A stretch of 30,752 nt of DNA, taken from the NCBI GenBank assembly GCA_045602385.1, contig JAZSBL010000039.1, forward strand, positions 1 to 30,752. The letters run 5' to 3'. How positions within the stretch are numbered: the first letter of the stretch is position 1; the number at the start of each line of letters is the position of its first letter. The stretch is from SVTX01 sp045602385. Its GTDB lineage: Bacteria > Bacillota > Clostridia > Oscillospirales > CAG-272. Shown piece after piece: positions 23,746 through 30,725 of this stretch. The notes under the pieces were generated by a model. The model was not told the origin of the DNA. It ran no database searches and worked only from the letters and a program-made list of their open reading frames with translations. The position numbers were made by a program, and so were the translations under genes.

Positions 23746-25032
23746 TTATCCTTCAACCTTAGTTGCGTTAAATTTCAATGCAACGCTGAAAGGACGTCCT
23801 GCAGTAGAGTTGTTACAATCCGCGTCCTGACCTTCAAGCCAGATAACAATCGTTACCTTGGTAACGGTGTTGGGGGCAAGAGTGAAGTAAGTATCCGCCG
23901 TTGCATCACCCTGAGTACTTACAGTCTTCATAGCAGAGGTTTCTGCATCATATGCGGTTTTTGTGAACACTTCAACAGGCTGACATACGTAGTAAGTACC
24001 ATCGGTAGTAATTGCATCACCGTTCTCCACCAGCGAGTAAGTAATTGTACCTTCACTGTCCGTTCTAGTGTAAATAGCGCGGTTAGCAATCTGATTCAGT
24101 GCGTTTTCTGCACTGATCGCTACATAATCAACGTCCACAGTCCACGCAGCAAAGGTTTCGCCATTCGTCGCGGATGTTGCGAGGTAATATTTTCCGTTAC
24201 CCGTATCACTGAGATTTCCGCCAGTAATAGACGCATTCGAGCTTACGCCGGGAGCCGTATATGTACCATCCGTTCTTGCAGTGGTTTCTTTTACATAGTA
24301 ATCTCCGGTATATCTGTTATAGTATGCACCAGCTACGCCTGCTCCAACGATTGCTTTATACTCATACGCACCAGTTCCGTCTCCACCATTATATTTTGTA
24401 TAGTCTGCCGCACCAGAAGCACTATGAGAGGTTTTGTTAGGCTCATATATTGCGACAGTTCCTTGGGAATCTCCGCTAACAAAGCTACCGTTTGCAAAAT
24501 CGGATGTATTGTAGGATGCTGCGGAACCCGTAACGCTCGACTGCTTTACGAATGCAATTCTTGCGGCTCTGTGGCTATCGCCCGTAGATGCAATCACTTC
24601 AGTACCATTAATATTGATAGTCTTTGCAGTCGTCGAAACGTTTCTAAAGTACATATCGAATGTAATATAATTTGTATTAGCAGTAACGCCTTCCGTAGTA
24701 AATCCTGTAATCTTATCATAGTTATCATCCAAGGTTGCCTTGTAAAGAGCAATCTGACCGTCGGTAGTTACAGAACCGGACATGGGTGAGAAGGTCAAAT
24801 TCTGCAAGCTATCTACCGCAGTATACTGACTACCCCAAGTAAATCCATCAGCTGTACTGGTTGCAATCTGAAGACCATCTGCTTCTTCTACGCCGATGGT
24901 AATCTGATCAACCGTTGCGGTAGTTCCCGCAGTAAACCAAGCGTATGTTACGCCGGTAAGAGAGATAACGGCTGTTAACAGAGTTGCAACAACGGGCAAC
25001 GCTGCTCTCTTAAAACTCATTTTCGTTTTCAT
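23746..25032 (-). CDS. Probable major TasA-like fibre subunit
   Basis: A 428-residue secreted protein with a strong ribosome binding site (AAGGAG) before 25032. The basic start (MKTKMSFKRAALP), hydrophobic core and GVTYAWFTAGTTATVDQI are a textbook SipW-type signal, with cleavage expected near TAGTTA. The mature part is rich in Gly, Ser, Thr, Ala and Tyr and low in Lys and Trp, as in abundant structural subunits. It contains AARIAFV (about 163), YEPNKTS and, close to the C-terminus, IWLEGQDADC (397-406), the operon's shared motif. It sits directly before sipW copy 2 and is followed by a double hairpin, an arrangement usual for a subunit made in excess. The major role is inferred from composition and hairpins. 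Confidence 0.8.
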   Translation of the reverse strand: MKTKMSFKRAALPVVATLLTAVISLTGVTYAWFTAGTTATVDQITIGVEEADGLQIATSTADGFTWGSQYTAVDSLQNLTFSPMSGSVTTDGQIALYKATLDDNYDKITGFTTEGVTANTNYITFDMYFRNVSTTAKTININGTEVIASTGDSHRAARIAFVKQSSVTGSAASYNTSDFANGSFVSGDSQGTVAIYEPNKTSHSASGAADYTKYNGGDGTGAYEYKAIVGAGVAGAYYNRYTGDYYVKETTARTDGTYTAPGVSSNASITGGNLSDTGNGKYYLATSATNGETFAAWTVDVDYVAISAENALNQIANRAIYTRTDSEGTITYSLVENGDAITTDGTYYVCQPVEVFTKTAYDAETSAMKTVSTQGDATADTYFTLAPNTVTKVTIVIWLEGQDADCNNSTAGRPFSVALKFNATKVEG

Positions 25033-25137
25033 TGTTTTACTCCTTATTCATAAAACTTATTTATATACATCGTTATATGGCTGTCTTTTTTATGATCCCT
25101 AAATGTGTTAAAGTTGCTGTTTTTTACAAGAAGCTTA

Positions 25138-26034
25138 CTAACTGCCTTCTTGTCGGTCAATAGAAAATGTCATTGACATACTAACAGCTCCTCCCTTGAG
25201 ATTATCGAGGCATTCGGGATCATCGCCTTCTAACCATATAACAAGTGTATATCTAATTGTACTTCCCGGAGGAATATCTTTTCCGGTTTGCGAAAAAATC
25301 GTTTTCCCCGCGAACGGAACCGTTCCAACCTCCGGCATCCCATCGGAAGCGAGCTTGGCATACGTAACTTCTTCGCCGTTTCGGTAAAGACGCACACGTA
25401 TTGCCTCGTCTACGTTTTTAATGGAATTTTTAATTATCATTTCTTCGTGTATATCGCAAGCAACATCACCGGTGTTTTTCAAGTAAAAAGTATAGGCTAC
25501 GTAATGCTCTCCGTTATGAGAGCCGTCAATCGAGTCTATATTGCTCGGCAATGAGCTGCCTGAGATATTTGTAAGATCACGTATTCCTTCGCAATTTAAC
25601 GAAACGGTAGAATTCGCAAAATCGGAAGTTTCCGAAAGGGCAATGCTAACGTTTTCACTGTTATCGCTATTACCCCATTTATTATCTGTTCCAACAACAC
25701 TAATTGTCGCCATACTGTTTTCAACGGCTATATTCGAAACGACGTAAATTGCTGTACCAAAACCCATAGTCACAAGGCAGAAGATCAAAAGCCCCTTCAC
25801 AAGCATCTGCGCCTTGAATATCTTAGCACCTGTTGAGGCTCCCGTGATAATAAACGGAGATTTGAAAAACTTCACGATCCCCGCACCGAGCTTTTTTACA
25901 TTTGGCGCAAGATTTTTAAAAAACTTAGGTGTTCCTTTATATATAGCCACTCCGAATTTTTTAAATCCTTGAGGAATGGCTCGCAGTATCAGCTTAAACT
26001 CGTCAAAAAATTCCCGAAAGAATTTTCTTATCAC
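25138..26034 (-). CDS. Membrane-anchored relative of the subunits with basic cytoplasmic N-terminus
   Basis: A 298-residue protein starting with GTG at 26034; AGGAGG lies six bases upstream and overlaps the stop of the HD-EAL gene. Residues 1-70 are basic and aromatic (RKFFREFFDEF, KKFGVAIYKG, KFFKNLAPNVKK), suggesting amphipathic helices at the membrane or a cytoplasmic docking region. A membrane helix follows (about 76-100), without the WF signal signature, so it may stay uncleaved. The outer domain has EAIRVRLYRNGE and ends with VIWLEGDDPEC (265-275), matching the secreted subunits. It could be the base that anchors the fibre and connects it to the cytoplasmic ATPase machinery. It is the first structural gene after the regulators. 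Confidence 0.72.
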   Translation of the reverse strand: MIRKFFREFFDEFKLILRAIPQGFKKFGVAIYKGTPKFFKNLAPNVKKLGAGIVKFFKSPFIITGASTGAKIFKAQMLVKGLLIFCLVTMGFGTAIYVVSNIAVENSMATISVVGTDNKWGNSDNSENVSIALSETSDFANSTVSLNCEGIRDLTNISGSSLPSNIDSIDGSHNGEHYVAYTFYLKNTGDVACDIHEEMIIKNSIKNVDEAIRVRLYRNGEEVTYAKLASDGMPEVGTVPFAGKTIFSQTGKDIPPGSTIRYTLVIWLEGDDPECLDNLKGGAVSMSMTFSIDRQEGS

Positions 26035-26044
26035 AGTGTACCTC

Positions 26045-27427
26045 CTATGATTTTAACTCCGCTACAAGCTCTTTGTCTGTTATTTCTTCTCCATATCGGA
26101 GTCCCGAAGCGTAACGTATTCCCGTACGCACAGCGTTTAATTCTGCGTTCTGATTCTCTATTCCGTCAAGAATCACACGAATACCAAGCCTTTCCGCGAT
26201 TACGGCAAGACCTGCCACAATACTGCTTGTTTTTGTATCAGTAGCTATCTTTTTTCCGTAAGAGGACTTAAACGTTATACTATCGATTTGATGCTCCCCG
26301 ACGGACTCGATCAAAGATACTTGATCGCCAAAATCTTCAATTGAAAATCGGCAGCCCATCAAGCTAAATCCATTGATTTTTTCCGCCAGATTGAGTGAAG
26401 CATCGTTGATAGACTGCTCGCTCACGCCAAAACACAAACGATTGGCGGGCATACGATATTTGGAGATCATAGCCCCATAATCTTTGAAAAACGTCTTTCT
26501 TTCCAGACTATAGGCAGATATCGGGAAAATAATATTCGGTATCTGAATGCCTCTTATGGCTAATACCTCAAGTAAAATGCAAAGCTTTTCAAAAGCAATC
26601 TTTTCGAAGCGAAAAACTTGCCCTGTTTTTTCTGCAACCGGGAGTAGCTGTTCCGCACGCATAACGCCATAATAAGGATCGTTTACGATAAGCTTGACTC
26701 TGTAAGCTGACACCTTATTTGAGGTGATCTCCATCACTCTCTCATATCGAAGCCCTATACCGTACTGTTCGCGATCGTCCTTACGACTTTTGTCTTCCTG
26801 CTTGTGTATGTAATGAACGAAATTCTCCAAAGCTTGAAGATCATCGACCAACGCGGAAACGATACGTCTATCCAAGCCGCGATCAATTCCCTCTTTCACC
26901 TTCGCAACAGCACCAAAAAGATCAATCTCTCCGGATGTTCCAACGAACAAAGAATTATCAAACAGATCGATTACGGCACAAAAATTTGATGCAAAAGAAA
27001 GATTTTGGACATTCTCCGTCTGATGCGTATCATCAAATTTATGATGTTCGGATAATACGCGATATAAAACCCCACCAAAAGACGTCTCTTTGTAAGCAGA
27101 AAGCGTAACCCCGCAAGCTTCCTCGACCAAAGCCACCCCTTTTTCAGAATGGGAATAATACTGCTCAAGCTGTTTTTTGCTTTTACAATGAGCAAGATAG
27201 TACGCTTCCTTGGGAATGGAGCCTTTGCCTACATCATGTACAGCCACCGCACTAATTAAATATTCCGGCTTTAAATTTAGTTCAAGAAACCAATCCTCCG
27301 TTTGCACACGTTCCAAAACATACATAGCTAATTTACGACAACGCCTTAAGTGCGCCTGAATCGGTTTGGGAAGACGCTTGATCGCTTCATTTATTTTTAA
27401 TTTAGAAATGTTAGGTAATGTTGCCAT
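26045..27427 (-). CDS. Degenerate HD-GYP-like plus EAL-like protein (c-di-GMP sensor or enzyme)
   Basis: A 460-residue cytoplasmic protein; start 27427 follows AGGAGGAG. N-terminal HD domain: H64-D65 and G67-K68 (VAVHDVGKGSIP), H93 (YYSHSEKG) and H128-H129 (LSEHHKFD), but the GYP signature is missing. C-terminal EAL-like domain (about 240-455): YYGVMRAEQLLPVAEKTG, FGVSEQS, IEDFGDQVSLI and VILDGIENQ correspond to the canonical EAL, E-T-E, DDFG and EGVE positions, yet EAL itself is absent and several metal ligands are changed. HD may be active as a phosphohydrolase, whereas the EAL part is more likely a ligand-binding or signalling domain. Its place at the head of the surface genes suggests cyclic-dinucleotide control of the structure. 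Confidence 0.75.
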   Translation of the reverse strand: MATLPNISKLKINEAIKRLPKPIQAHLRRCRKLAMYVLERVQTEDWFLELNLKPEYLISAVAVHDVGKGSIPKEAYYLAHCKSKKQLEQYYSHSEKGVALVEEACGVTLSAYKETSFGGVLYRVLSEHHKFDDTHQTENVQNLSFASNFCAVIDLFDNSLFVGTSGEIDLFGAVAKVKEGIDRGLDRRIVSALVDDLQALENFVHYIHKQEDKSRKDDREQYGIGLRYERVMEITSNKVSAYRVKLIVNDPYYGVMRAEQLLPVAEKTGQVFRFEKIAFEKLCILLEVLAIRGIQIPNIIFPISAYSLERKTFFKDYGAMISKYRMPANRLCFGVSEQSINDASLNLAEKINGFSLMGCRFSIEDFGDQVSLIESVGEHQIDSITFKSSYGKKIATDTKTSSIVAGLAVIAERLGIRVILDGIENQNAELNAVRTGIRYASGLRYGEEITDKELVAELKS

Positions 27428-27733
27428 ATCAAACTCCTCCTTTTATATTTCTATTGCATTCTTTGTTATCACCATTTGTATATATCGCAGTAACATATTT
27501 CACATAATTGTCCGCATCCCTTAACATAGAATGCTCTGTTATCAATGGGTACATTTCGCTTATATCTAGTCATGCAACCACAAATCAAGCTCTTTTCATT
27601 TTCGTCTTGATAGCTATTTGTTAAATTGCTTTTACTTTGTGCTTTCTTCTATTTTGTTGCAACCGAAAAATCCCATTTTTGTTTTTCCTTTTTTCTTGTT
27701 CACTTGATGTTACAAAAGCTTACGCTACACGAA
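27428..27733. other. 306-base intergenic region between TetR and HD-EAL genes
   Basis: AT-rich, with no supported ORF or RNA gene. It contains a possible minus-strand promoter (27559-27588). No clear terminator follows tetR, so read-through from tetR is possible. Confidence 0.5.
27559..27588 (-). promoter_or_regulatory. Possible promoter of the surface operon
   Basis: On the minus strand TTGATT (27583-27588), an 18-base spacer and TATAAG (27559-27564), about 125 bases upstream of the HD-EAL gene. Moderate match only. Confidence 0.35.
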
Positions 27734-28348
27734 TCACGATGCTTTCACCGTATCCTTGAAATATGTCATCATCATGCAGTACAACACATTGAAGATATGC
27801 GGTCTGTTTATTTCATTATCTTCAAGCTCCCCGTTATACACCCGAATCGCAAAATCAAACAAAGCTGTAAAAACACTGTGTAATATAGAAGAAACATCCG
27901 CTTCTTCTTTGAACATAGGTGCTACCTCGTCAACCATTCCGGCAAAAAGCTTTTTGTGCGATTCAAGAGAGGTTCCTTTAAAATATATTGAATAATAGTA
28001 TCTGACGTAACAACGGCAACGCTCTTCGTTACCCAAAACAAATTGCCAAGCCATCAAGAAAAATTTATAGAGTTTTTCTTGTATTTGCCCCTCGAAACCA
28101 CCCACTGCCTTGACTCCTTCTCTGAAGGCATAAAACAATTCGGTATCCAATCGGACAAACGCGCATTCATAAAGATATTCTTTGCTTCCAAAGAAACGAT
28201 AAATATAGACCTCGTTCATTCTAAAATCAGGTAAATTGCCACTACAATGCGTCAATTCCTTCGTTGTCGCTTTTTCAAAGCCGCCCTCGGCAATAAGATG
28301 TATAGCATTTGCTATAAGAAGTTCTTTCACGTCTGCTTCGCGTTTCAT
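27734..28348 (-). CDS. TetR-family transcription regulator
   Basis: A 204-residue regulator starting at 28348 behind GGAGGAGG. N-terminal helix-turn-helix at about 8-60: ANAIHLIAEGGFEKATTKEL, then YIYRFFGSKEYLYECAF, the usual TetR turn and helix-4 signature (Y-F-x-SKE-L). The recognition region is a little longer than usual (HCSGNLPDFRMNE). The C-terminal helical ligand domain is divergent and rich in aromatic residues and cysteines; its ligand is unknown. It is transcribed ahead of the HD-EAL gene on the same strand and has its own promoter with a palindrome over the -10 box, so autoregulation and control of the surface operon are likely. Confidence 0.88.
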   Translation of the reverse strand: MKREADVKELLIANAIHLIAEGGFEKATTKELTHCSGNLPDFRMNEVYIYRFFGSKEYLYECAFVRLDTELFYAFREGVKAVGGFEGQIQEKLYKFFLMAWQFVLGNEERCRCYVRYYYSIYFKGTSLESHKKLFAGMVDEVAPMFKEEADVSSILHSVFTALFDFAIRVYNGELEDNEINRPHIFNVLYCMMMTYFKDTVKAS

Positions 28349-28388
28349 TTCGGTCCTCCTCCATTCATTTTATAAACCGATTTCAGAC

Positions 28389-28402
28389 ATACAGGATTGT
28401 AT
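28389..28402. promoter_or_regulatory. Candidate TetR operator
   Basis: Palindrome ATACA-GGAT-TGTAT overlapping the -10 box of the tetR promoter, a usual position for an autoregulatory TetR site. Confidence 0.4.
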
Positions 28403-28426
28403 AGCAAACACTACACACTCTGTAAA
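28398..28426 (-). promoter_or_regulatory. tetR promoter
   Basis: On the minus strand TTTACA (28421-28426), a 17-base spacer and TATACA (28398-28403), about 50 bases upstream of the tetR start. Confidence 0.6.
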
Positions 28427-28486
28427 AAAAGTTTCCCGCCACTGGGGATTGAGGTAAAAGCATGTGTTCTTTGCATTCAAAAAGCG

Positions 28487-28504
28487 ACATAACAAGAGTT
28501 ATGT
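28487..28504 (-). repeat. Left inverted repeat of the candidate promoter switch
   Basis: ACATAACAAGAGTTATGT, the exact reverse complement of the two copies at 28728 and 28759. Each site has two arms ACATAA/TTATGT around a 6-bp asymmetric centre (CAAGAG versus CTCTTG), the layout of a tyrosine-recombinase core site. Confidence 0.8.
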
Positions 28505-28556
28505 GGTCAAAAAGTGGAAATTGCTCCTAAGAAAGCTTTGAGTCAAAGCATAAATG

Positions 28557-28630
28557 AGCGCAACAAAAAGCCTTTCGCCGTATTTTTTCAAAAAATTATA
28601 CGAAAGGTGTTTTTGTTGCGCTTTTGTTTT
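28557..28630 (+). terminator. Long bidirectional hairpin inside the candidate switch
   Basis: Thirteen-bp outer stem AGCGCAACAAAAA/TTTTTGTTGCGCT (28557-28569, 28610-28622) with inner CTTTCG/CGAAAG pairs, followed on the plus strand by TTTTGTTTTT. It can also slow transcripts arriving from the recombinase gene on the minus strand. Confidence 0.65.
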
Positions 28631-28660
28631 TATAATTTCTAACGAATTTTCTTAAGGGTC

Positions 28661-28689
28661 TTGATTTTTCAATTAGTTTGTGGTATAAT
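28661..28689 (+). promoter_or_regulatory. Strong promoter within the candidate switch
   Basis: TTGATT (28661-28666), 17 bases, perfect TATAAT (28684-28689) with extended -10 TGTGG. No plus-strand gene follows within 1.7 kb, so in this orientation the promoter has no obvious coding target. Confidence 0.75.
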
Positions 28690-28727
28690 ACTTAGCGTAT
28701 CAAAATAAAATGTTGATATGTAATATT

Positions 28728-28745
28728 ACATAACTCTTGTTATGT
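28728..28745 (+). repeat. Right inverted repeat, copy 1
   Basis: ACATAACTCTTGTTATGT, inverted relative to 28487-28504, and a direct repeat of 28759-28776, 13 bp further on. Confidence 0.8.
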
Positions 28746-28758
28746 TATTTTGAAGGCT

Positions 28759-28776
28759 ACATAACTCTTGTTATGT
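28759..28776 (+). repeat. Right inverted repeat, copy 2
   Basis: A second exact ACATAACTCTTGTTATGT. Like the left copy, it is followed by GGTC. Two right-hand sites would allow two nested inversions or a 31-bp deletion. Confidence 0.8.
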
Positions 28777-28816
28777 GGTCTTTGGTCTCGGTGTGTTCGC
28801 ATCGGGATTTTTTCTT

Positions 28817-29656
28817 TTATATGATGAGCTTCATGTGCTCCATCTTGCGCTTGTGTTCCGCGCCTGTTGTAACGATATAAATGCGTGTCGTATTGATGCT
28901 TGCGTGTCCGAGTATATCAGCGAGCTTGGCTATATCCTTTTCAATGCCGTAAAAAGTACGAGCAAACAAATGGCGCAGGTTGTGAGGAAAGACCTTGCTC
29001 GGCGATACATTTGCCTGCTCGCACAGAGCCTTCATTTCCTTCCAAATGCTATGCCTGTTTACAGGCTTCCCACCCCTTGTAACGAATACCGTTCCCATAC
29101 TAATTCCCTGCGCCTTCACGTAACGGAGCAGTTTTTTCTTTAGCTCTGGAACGATAAACACACGTCTATTCTTGCCTTTGCAGTTTACGATAGCCTCACC
29201 GCTGTGTAAAGCCTCCACGGTGATATATTGCAGTTCACTCACACGGATCCCCGTGCCACAGATCGTCTGAATTATAAGATTAAGACGTTCGTTGTGCTTG
29301 ACGTTTGCCGCCTCAAGTAATCGAATATACTCCGCACGTGTAAGCTCTTTTTCCTCCGAACAGTAGACTTCTCTTTGCATTTTGAACTGCTTGACGCACA
29401 GATCGTGCCATCCGCAGAAGCGAAGAAAGCAATTCATTGCAGCGATCATAGAATTAGCGCTTGACACAGCGTAAGTCTCACCAAGCTTACTCTTATAATC
29501 CAATACCGTTTGCTTGGTTATTTCGTTTTTCCCGATATGCGATATAAAGAATCTGACGTCCCGCATATATTTTTCAATCGTTGCCGCGCTCCTTTCCTCG
29601 TCTCTTAAATGAAACTCAAATTTTTGCATTTGTTTTGGGTCTAAAATCCTTTTCAT
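28817..29656 (-). CDS. Small XerC-like tyrosine recombinase, candidate promoter invertase
   Basis: A 279-residue recombinase; start 29656 follows AAGGAGAG. N-terminal SAM-like core-binding domain (10-95), catalytic domain (105-275) with R138 (GTGIRVSEL), Lys in CKGKNRR (160-162), H225 and R228 (HNLRH), H251 (LGHAS) and nucleophile Y260 (TTRIYI). No AP2-like arm-binding domain is present, unlike the two integrases at the left, so it recognises only core sites, as XerC/D and DNA invertases do. The adjacent 18-bp inverted repeats begin 41 bases after its stop codon and are its most likely target. Phase switching is inferred from this arrangement. A weak TGTGG-TATAAA at 29743-29753 may be its promoter. 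Confidence 0.9.
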   Translation of the reverse strand: MKRILDPKQMQKFEFHLRDEERSAATIEKYMRDVRFFISHIGKNEITKQTVLDYKSKLGETYAVSSANSMIAAMNCFLRFCGWHDLCVKQFKMQREVYCSEEKELTRAEYIRLLEAANVKHNERLNLIIQTICGTGIRVSELQYITVEALHSGEAIVNCKGKNRRVFIVPELKKKLLRYVKAQGISMGTVFVTRGGKPVNRHSIWKEMKALCEQANVSPSKVFPHNLRHLFARTFYGIEKDIAKLADILGHASINTTRIYIVTTGAEHKRKMEHMKLII

Positions 29657-29810
29657 AAAACACTCTCCTTGCGTTAGGTTATGGTATTATTATTTTACCA
29701 AATCTTTGCGAATAATCCCTAAACAGCTGATACAGACAGAGTTTTATACCACAAGATAATATTTTATAATAGGATGAGGAAAATTGAAATAAACGATGTG
29801 GCAAGTGAGC

Positions 29811-29848
29811 AAAAAATAACGGGATACACCTAAAAAAGATGTATCCCG
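29811..29848 (-). terminator. Intrinsic terminator of the XRE gene
   Basis: On the minus strand the stem CGGGATAC/GTATCCCG (29841-29848 with 29820-29827) is followed by TTATTTTTT. It begins five bases after the stop codon. Confidence 0.8.
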
Positions 29849-29852
29849 CCGC

Positions 29853-30200
29853 TTATTTAAGCAGTCTTTTTGCAATCAACTCATTAATGGATTGAAGTAT
29901 TTGAGCAATATCCTCGATTTCATCGGAGGAATATTCCTCTAATATTTTTTTAAGTAGTTCATTATATTTTTCAAAACCAGTAACTTCTATCATTTTGTAT
30001 TGTGGGAGTTTCAATACTTGCGCTATTCTTGCCATTGTATGAACACTGAAATTTCTATGCCCACACTCAATCTTACTAATATATGTTACCGACAAATCGG
30101 CTTTTTCAGCAAGCTCTGCTTGACTCATTTTTAGCCGTTTGCGAGCTGTACATATTTCTTTTCCGAGCTTTCGTAAAAATTCACGTTGAGAAGATTCCAT
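29853..30200 (-). CDS. XRE-family (HTH_3) transcription regulator
   Basis: A 115-residue regulator starting at 30200 behind AGAGGT. Residues 8-65 form the classic Cro/CI-type helix-turn-helix: LGKEICTARKRLKMSQAELA, then KADLSVTYISKIECGHRNFS, TMARIAQVLKLP. The remaining 50 residues are helical (LLKKILEEYSSDEIEDIAQIL) and probably form the dimer interface. It is monocistronic, with its own terminator, and divergent from the 30447 gene across a 246-base region that holds a promoter and an inverted repeat, so it probably regulates itself and perhaps that gene. Confidence 0.88.
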   Translation of the reverse strand: MESSQREFLRKLGKEICTARKRLKMSQAELAEKADLSVTYISKIECGHRNFSVHTMARIAQVLKLPQYKMIEVTGFEKYNELLKKILEEYSSDEIEDIAQILQSINELIAKRLLK

Positions 30201-30225
30201 CTTATACCTCTGATATTCTGTTCAT

Positions 30226-30249
30226 GCTAATAGTCCTTTGGGGATTAGC
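30226..30249. promoter_or_regulatory. Candidate operator upstream of the XRE gene
   Basis: Inverted repeat GCTAAT...ATTAGC with a 12-base centre, 25 bases upstream of the XRE start and within the region where its promoter should lie. Confidence 0.35.
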
Positions 30250-30374
30250 AATACAATATCACAATACGTGCGAAAAGTCCAGATAACTTTTTGTTAACTC
30301 GCTCCTCCCTTTTTCTTTGAATAGTGACTCAAATTTTGAACTTCAAAATCTACGCATATATATTGTTTTCCTAC

Positions 30375-30403
30375 TTGAATTATTCACAAAATCGTGGTAT
30401 AAT
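30375..30403 (+). promoter_or_regulatory. Promoter of the 30447 gene
   Basis: TTGAAT (30375-30380), a 17-base spacer and perfect TATAAT (30398-30403) with extended -10 GTGG. About 40 bases upstream of the ATG. Confidence 0.75.
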
Positions 30404-30446
30404 GTATATGATGGTGAAATAGTATCATTTTGAAAGGAGCAACACG

Positions 30447-30725
30447 ATGGCTGAACAATCGAAAGCATATTTAAGTAATATCGGTGAGTACACCACCTTT
30501 ACCTTCGGCGGTCGTACTCTCACTTTCCTTACCAGCAAAAGCCTTGAACGATATACAAGCGTCAAAGAATGGGATAATGGCTACCTCGTGGTTATGGCGA
30601 AGTATTCGACACGACCGACAGAAGAGGAAGAATATATCGACCTCATCCCTATTCTTGAAAACCTTTATATGAACGCTGAGGCGTTCCTGAATCCTATTAG
30701 GCAGGTGGAGGTGCGTTTTGCCTGA
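30447..30725 (+). CDS. Unrecognised 92-residue protein
   Basis: Start 30447 has GAAAGGAG seven bases upstream and a strong promoter. The protein (MAEQSKAYLSNIGEYTTF...) looks like a compact alpha/beta domain: beta strands TTFTFGGRTLTFLT and GYLVVMAKYS, and an acidic helix EEEEYIDLIPILENLYM. There is no signal peptide or membrane helix. I do not recognise the family. The next gene overlaps its stop codon, so the pair is probably translationally coupled; small conserved proteins in this kind of pair occur in plasmids, toxin-antitoxin and defence loci, but nothing here decides between these. Confidence 0.7.
   Translation: MAEQSKAYLSNIGEYTTFTFGGRTLTFLTSKSLERYTSVKEWDNGYLVVMAKYSTRPTEEEEYIDLIPILENLYMNAEAFLNPIRQVEVRFA

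Larger units (their letters stand above)
28487..28745. other. Candidate invertible promoter segment
   Basis: A 259-bp segment bounded by exact 18-bp inverted repeats, containing a terminator-like hairpin (28557-28630) and a strong plus-strand promoter (28661-28689), and lying beside a small tyrosine recombinase gene. As read here the promoter points right, away from tetR and antisense to the recombinase gene. Inversion would place it close to the left repeat, pointing into tetR and the surface operon, with the hairpin behind it. Alternative: the three palindromes are operators for TetR or another regulator. Confidence 0.55.

Noticed and set aside
23743..24789. 348-codon plus-strand open frame opposite the major subunit gene
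   Set aside because: Composition (Cys/Arg/Ser-rich, no domain pattern) and lack of a start signal indicate an antisense frame kept open by the codon use of the real gene.
8818..26034. Sortase-type anchoring (LPXTG) of the surface proteins
   Set aside because: No LPXTG motif with C-terminal hydrophobic and basic tail is visible in any of the secreted proteins, and no sortase gene is present in the window.
28487..28776. CRISPR array from the three 18-bp repeats
   Set aside because: Repeats are palindromic, one is inverted, spacings are 223 and 13 bp, and no cas genes are present.
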